From: Eopsaltria australis
Taxonomy: Eukaryota > Chordata > Aves > Passeriformes > Petroicidae
Direction: 5' to 3'
DNA: 64,000 nucleotides
NCBI GenBank assembly: GCA_034509425.1
Contig: JAVTVJ010011656.1
Location: forward strand, 1-64,000
How positions within the stretch are numbered: the stretch's first letter is position 1; each line of letters begins with the position of its first letter. The notes under the pieces are model-generated. The model saw only the letters and a list, made by a program, of their open reading frames with translations. It searched no databases and had not been told where the DNA came from. Of this stretch, positions 58,325 to 64,000 are shown piece after piece. The position numbers and the translations under genes are program-made.

Positions 58325-58462
58325 CTTGGGAGTGTTCAAGGTCATGTTCAATGGGGCGTTGAGCAACTGGTCTAGTGGAAGGTGGCCCTGCCTACTGCAA
58401 TGGGGTTGGAACTAGGTAATCTTTCAAGTCCCCTCCAGTCCAAAACTTTCTGTGATTCTAGG
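58325..58462 (+). mobile_element. CR1 LINE, 3' terminal fragment
   Basis: gtgttcaaggtcatgttcaa through ggaactaggtaatctttcaa to tgtgattctag is the non-coding end of CR1 on the + strand, including the terminal TGATTCTA motif. Confidence 0.85.
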
Positions 58463-61337
58463 ATGATAATATAAGCTTGAAATAAAGCAAAAAAAACATC
58501 ATCTCACTCTGCTCCTTTCCCTCACTTATCTGTCCTATATATGTTCCACAGATTGAACAGATCTGACCTATTGCATGAAACTCAAACCAGTATATCAACA
58601 AAACCAACTGAAGATTGTTCTTATGAAACAGAAATTTTTGCCAACCTGTTAACCCAATCAGCTAGTACTAAGCAGACTAAATACTTAATCATTAAAAGGT
58701 AACACAAAACCAGATGATCTGTACACTATTACAGTTGTTTGTAAACTGGTATATAGCTCAAATCTGTGCAAATATAATGCACAACAAAATTGATCACGAC
58801 AGACTAAAAAGTCCTGTTGTAGTAATATTGCCAGATGAGGTCAAATGCTCTCTTTAAAATTTTCATCCCTTCTCTTTAAAATTAAATGAAGGCTTAAAGC
58901 ATTTCTGATTCTATTCTCCCACTAATAATCCCTCATTAGATTTAATTACTTACATTCTACAGAGTTACATTATTCCTACAAACAGTCAAGCCTACTTACT
59001 GTTCTAAAAATGACTAGAAGCTATGATCCAGGAGAAATGCTTGTCTTTACTACAAACCAGCAAATCGAATGTTCCTTCCTTGTGTACCTTATTATGAAAA
59101 AAGTCCCTTCAAGTTAATATGTCATTCTTACATTTTCATGATTTTTTCTGAAATCCCCAATCTATTTTACATATAACTGTCTTTGTGGAACTTGCATACA
59201 ACTGCCTACATACAGCCCACTTCTATTTTCTAACTAATAACAGAATTCACTACTTTGTTTTAAAAAAATTTATTCACGGTGCTATTATTATCCATCAGAA
59301 TGACTTGCAGTTATTCACTGCAAGTTTGTCTGCTTGTATGGTACTCTGCATGTCAAATTCCTCATGCTTAACTTCACCAATCTGAAACATAGATTTGTCT
59401 AGTCTAATCACCCAGATCCTCTATCCAATTCATCTGAACAGACAAGCATGAAAAGAAGACAATTCATTCCATCTGTACCAGATGTTCTTTAAAATGGGAT
59501 ATACTGCTCTCTTGGGGTGCCTGCTTGCCCAGTTAATTATAAAGGAAGTCTAAGTGACTATGCTCTATTAAAACTCACCTTTTTAGACAGATACATTTAA
59601 ATAAGACATAATCCAGCCATAACATGGCAACATGATTATTTCTGATAGTATAGTTACATGACCTCTGCAGAATGACAGACTAAGCAGAAAAATGGTATTT
59701 CCTGTCAGCAGAGCAGAACTCAGATTAAGAGTATCTGCACAGCACCTTTAGCTGGTTTGCTGTTCTGCAATGACCCAGCACTGTTACACTGGCAAAATTC
59801 CATAATTAGAAGGTTGCCCTAGAATGCAACTATGAGAAAGCTGAGCCAATGATTTAATAAACATATTAGTTGAATATTAAAAAACTTCATAGAAGTATGG
59901 TTGCTGAGATGCAAAAGAATCCCCCTGCATATTAGTGCTTATTCTATGCATTCATGGTTTATACTCTTCTTTAAATAAGAATCAGAAGTGCAGTTCACAG
60001 CAAACATTAAGGAGTATTCTAAGAAATATACTGAAATACAAAGCAGGGTGTGCTGGCAAAAAACACATTTCTAGACCTGTACACAAACATCATCCCTTGG
60101 GTTTAGATAGTGTGCTGGGCCAGTACTAGCACAGTAAATTTTCTTGGGAACTGAAACAACTCACGTTGTAAAGCCAAAACTTTGATTCTAAAGTAAATGT
60201 AAGGAAAACAGATTTCAATGTTGATTTAATCACCTGTTTGTGTTTTCATACATTAGAAACCTTGTCCATATCAAATGTACTTGGAATAAAAATCAGAACA
60301 GGTATATTCAGACCTTTTAAAAGGAAACTAATCTGTTCAAACCAAAATAGCAAATACAAAAGCTTTATTTAAACCTGATATTTATCAGGCAAACAAAGCA
60401 TGAAGAGACAGTAATAAACTTTTGTTCTGCTATGCCTTCTAAACATACAAATACTGCTTTTTCTCACCTCTTTGCAATTCTGTGATCAAAAGATAGAACA
60501 CTCATGGCAATATTACATTTAAGACTAAAGACGATACACAAAAGATTGCTGTATAGTTAGCATTATCATTTTTATTAAAACGGCTTCCTTAAGCAATATA
60601 TGTTTCTGTCTGGAAAATAAAGATTGAGCGGGAAGTAAAATGTTTTGGAGAATTCAGTATGAAAATACAGCCACAATGACTTTATGAGACACCCTGCTCT
60701 GTATTAGTAGTGACAGTAGTAAGAGAGTACATGTCCTATCAGTAGGACAGAAATACAGTACAGATGTACTGATACTACATATCAGTAGTGACAGAAACCT
60801 ATAATGCAGTGACCAACATGCACTTGTGCCCTGTTTCTAATCTCCAGATTAACTTAGGGGAACTATTATCATTAACAAGAGCAAGATTTAAGGCTCTATT
60901 GTCAGAAATCAGTTTTGATCTCTAACAATAATGCACTTCATTTGTATGGAAGAGCAAGGCAAGGAGTTAAAATTAGGTCTGGAAAAGAGGGAGATGATAC
61001 AGTCAAGTCTTTTTGCACTGAGGTGTAATCAATAATATTTGATTTATTCCTGGCAGAACTTTGTCTAATTTACTCTCTACATCAAGAATTCTATGTTTCT
61101 TCCTCATTTTCTTTATTTCTTTGACACTTAAACTCAGGGTTCCTGTCTTGCTTCATAAGACTTTTTTTTAAAAACAAACAAACCTGTTTTTTTCTTTTGT
61201 TCCTCCAGAATCTCTTCAGTCTAGCAATGTTACATAGTATGAGTTTCCCACATTCTTAATAAAACATGTGCAAGGAAGTAAATCAATTCTCCCTTTGTAG
61301 TGATAGGAGGCACCTCAGTTTCTTTGGCATTTTATTT
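58463..61337. other. No recognisable gene; short hairpin cluster at 60702-60794
   Basis: AT-rich DNA. Apart from the hairpin cluster listed separately, I recognise nothing. Confidence 0.5.
60702..60794. repeat. Direct repeat flanking two small perfect hairpins
   Basis: tattagtagtgacag (60702-60716) and tatcagtagtgacag (60780-60794) enclose two 16-base hairpins. The first is GTCCTA-TCAG-TAGGAC at 60733-60748. The second is CAGTAC-AGAT-GTACTG at 60756-60771. Both have 6-bp stems and 4-base loops. Function unknown. Confidence 0.6.
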
Positions 61338-61460
61338 TCACAGAATCACAATGTTTGGAAGGGACATCTGGAGGGCATCTGATCCAACACCCCTACTCAA
61401 GCAGAGTGACCTACAACCAGTTGTCTTGGACCATGCCCACATGGCTTTGTGGAATTCAGA
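61338..61460 (-). mobile_element. CR1 LINE, short 3' fragment
   Basis: The wording cacagaatcacaatgtttgg, then aagggacatctggagg and catctgatccaacacccc, matches the complement of a CR1 3' end. Confidence 0.8.
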
Positions 61461-63320
61461 ATTATCTTCTTCAGTACTTCAACGGGTTTTTACGTTCACA
61501 TATTTTTTCAACTTCAATGTAAATAAATCTATTCTTTCTAAACAAGCACAATGACATCATATATCTGATTTTTATGACACTTATGTACAAAACGACAGAA
61601 CTGATTTCTTCATTGCTACAGCAAAGATAAGTTCAATATATGCAGGCTAGCTGGTTGATAGATCTGAAATCTTAAAAAACACATCAATACAATGGTGTGG
61701 ATTTGTATTTTTATTTTGCAGGTTTTGCTATTGACAGATTTATGTCCACCTCCTACTGTAGAAAGAATATGATCACATTACTGTGATAGTGTGGTAATAT
61801 TATGACTCAATTTCACTTTAATGCACACTATTGCTCACGAAATGGCTAATAAAGCAGTTTTCAAGATGGGAACTAAACTAGAACAATATACATTACACAA
61901 TAATAGATAGCAAATTACCACCAGGAGAAAAAAAGCATGGCAAACAATACAACCCTAATTTATTAAATTTTTAAAATTCTGGCAGAATAATTTATAGAAA
62001 GCTTGTATGAACACAAACTCCCCAGTCAGCTCAGGTGACATACAATACTGGCTGCAAAAAAGAGTTTCAGATTTTGAAGAAAAACTAATTTTAACTCCTT
62101 AACAAGGTATGCAGCCCTCCTTTGAGTCACTTTTTTCAGGTATCATTAGCTGTATGCAAAAAGTCACTGAAAACAGAATAAACTTTAGAATACCACTAAC
62201 ACACAACATTTATTCAACAATAAATATGATACATGAACCTATTTATTGGCTAATGCCTGCAAAATATACCTTCAATTTTTAGGTAACTAAGCATTAGTAT
62301 TATCACCAATCCAGTCAAGACACAGAGAGCCTTTTCCCCTTAAGTGCTATCATTCATGTTGGAAAGGGCCATCTTTCACTGGTATGTGGAAATGATCCAT
62401 TTTGTCTTTAGGTTTGTATGCCTTTTCATGCTGCTGTTTTCTTACTGGTGTTATTGCTCAACAACATAACCCACATCTGTCATTTTGCCCTCCTTAGCTT
62501 GCACCATTCTACTCTGTAGACATTATCTCAGTTCTTTTAACATAGAAGTCTCCTCAGAAACCTAAGCCATGGTTACACCATATCAGGAATGAGCTATGGT
62601 TCCTTAATCATGGCTGAATACAGAGGGAGAGGGAAAGGGGAGAAAGCGTGAGTTTTAGCAAACTGCATTTTCCTCATGTAAAATATGCCTCTGTATCCAT
62701 TATTTTGTTTCTTTTTAAGCAAAATGGGAGCAAATTTTGGCTGTGCTGCCAAGGAGTCCACTCCAAATGTTCAACATCCAGAAGAAATGCTTCACATAAT
62801 AAACCTGAAATAGCCACACTGCAAAACCCTATCTGCTTAGAAGCCTGAATGAAAGCAGGTACCAACACAGCTCAGCAAGCCCAACACTTCATCCTTCAAG
62901 CAGAACTCAAGGGATTCAAGTGATTTAAGGATGTGTATTGATAAAAAATGCAGACTTTAAACGTGTTCCCCACCGACAAAATTACATAACACATTCCAAA
63001 CAGTAATTTCAGGCTAAAAAGTATAAACAGTAAAGAATTGGACAAATCAGAGAAAATATTAAAAACTTCTGAAAAGTCAGCTAAATTCCCTCATCATACA
63101 GAGTGTTAATTAAAATTAATTTAAACTATAAAAGGGTTTGTTGTTCATGTAATGAATACAATGCATTATAAATATATCATAAGGAGGGTAATAAAATAAG
63201 AATGATGTAAACTATTAGGAAAGTTAGTCCCTTGGTTTCTGATGTATGTTTGCAGCTAAGGAGTAACTGTCCATCAGGCTGCAACGAAGGTATTTTTGTG
63301 AGCTCCCACTGAATGATGTA
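61461..63320. other. No recognisable feature
   Basis: AT-rich DNA with short frames only. Confidence 0.5.
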
Positions 63321-63324
63321 CAAA

Positions 63325-64000
63325 CCTCGTGAAATTCAACAAAGCCAAGTGCAAGGTCCTGCACCTGGGTTGGGGCAATCCCAATCATGGATAGAGGCTG
63401 GACAATGACTGGATGGAAAAAAGCCAGGCAGAGAAGGACTTAAAGGTGGTGGTGCATGCAAAACTGAATTACACCCAGGAATGAGCACTGGCAGCACAGA
63501 CAGCCAGTGTATCCTGGGCTGCATCAAAAGCATCATGGCCAGCAGGTCAGGGGAGGTGATCCTACCTCTCTACTCCACTCTGGTGAGACCCCACCTGAAG
63601 CATTGCATGCAGCTCTGGGGCTCCCAGCACAAGAAAGACATGGACCTGCTCAAGAGGGTTGGGAAAATGATCAGAAGGCTGAAGCATCTCTCCGATGAAG
63701 ACAGGCTGAGAGAGTTGTGGTTCTACCTGGACAAGGCTCTGGGAAGACCTTTGAGCAGCCTTCCAGTAACTAAAGGAGGCCTGCAAAAAAGATGAAGAAG
63801 GACTTTTTGGAGGGGCATATAGTGAACAAGAGGAAGTGGTTTTACACTGAAAGAGGAGAGGTTTAGATTGGATATTAGGAAGAAATTCTTCACTGCGAGG
63901 GTGGTGAAGCACTTGAACATTTTGCCCAGAGATGACGTGGATGCTCCGTCCCTGTTCAAGGTCAGGTTGGATGCGGGTCTGAGCAACTTGGTCTGGTGGA
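63325..64000 (+). mobile_element. CR1 LINE fragment, continues past window end
   Basis: The + strand shows the reverse-transcriptase tail: ttcaacaaagccaagtgcaa is the start of the FNKAKCKVLHLG part. The frame 63481-63795 has YSTLVRPHLKHC and LLKRVGKMIRRLKHLSDEDR. Then comes the non-coding end with gaggtttagattggatatta and aagaaattcttcactg. It is still within CR1 at base 64000. Small indels break the frame. Confidence 0.92.

Overview
The window is bird nuclear DNA. CR1 LINE fragments sit at about 55.3-56.0, 56.7-56.9, 58.3, 61.4 and 63.3-64.0 kb. The rest is a dense, nested set of endogenous retroviruses (ERVs) and LTRs of avian type. I could not support any host protein-coding exon, tRNA, rRNA or CRISPR array. 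All the long open frames are retroviral or CR1. The ERV load suggests a gene-poor, repeat-rich region such as a W chromosome or an intergenic ERV refuge, but that is inference.

Left cluster (1-15.4 kb). A partial ERVL-like LTR (1-483) is followed by a badly decayed gammaretrovirus-like pol-env remnant (about 960-4250, + strand). The remnant runs into its polypurine tract and an LTR (4338-4946), and that LTR is followed by a tRNA-Trp-type primer binding site. Next, in the opposite orientation, comes the 3' end of an alpharetrovirus-like provirus: a 401-codon truncated env (5553-6758), its polypurine tract and its 3' LTR (4984-5655). A 75-bp copy of the first LTR's end follows (6759-6833). It abuts the 5' leader, tRNA-Arg-type primer site and LTR (7038-7470) of yet another minus-strand ERV. 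Further right are a roughly 1.6-kb LTR (9053-11598) with a solo LTR nested inside it (9559-10475), two related ERVK/alpha-type solo LTRs only 66 bp apart (12361-12951, 13018-13623), and a solo LTR (14510-15402). Most of these have perfect 5- or 6-bp target-site duplications that I located directly.

Middle (15.4-41 kb). AT-rich sequence without recognisable genes holds a solo LTR (21294-21950). A nearly complete minus-strand ERVL-type provirus follows (24480-31018: 3' LTR, pol, gag, primer site, 5' LTR, TSD tgatg). A tandem of two related LTRs lies at 31856-33053. A second, more diverged provirus of the same kind (36463-40947) has lost integrase and its 3' LTR. Both proviruses share an unusual plan: gag starts very close to the primer site, its N-terminus carries membrane-spanning segments, no zinc knuckle is seen, and gag and pol lie in one frame separated by a single UAG in a conserved context. 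The first Gag also has four regularly spaced TQT-type motifs of the kind that bind dynein light chain LC8.

Right (41-64 kb). This is mostly unannotated AT-rich DNA with a second copy of the 1.6-kb LTR (47815-49477, minus), a solo LTR (54252-54945, minus, TSD caagc) and the CR1 pieces. Gene products here would have acted in retroelement replication (Gag assembly, protease, reverse transcriptase, RNase H, integrase, Env entry). Nearly all are now broken.
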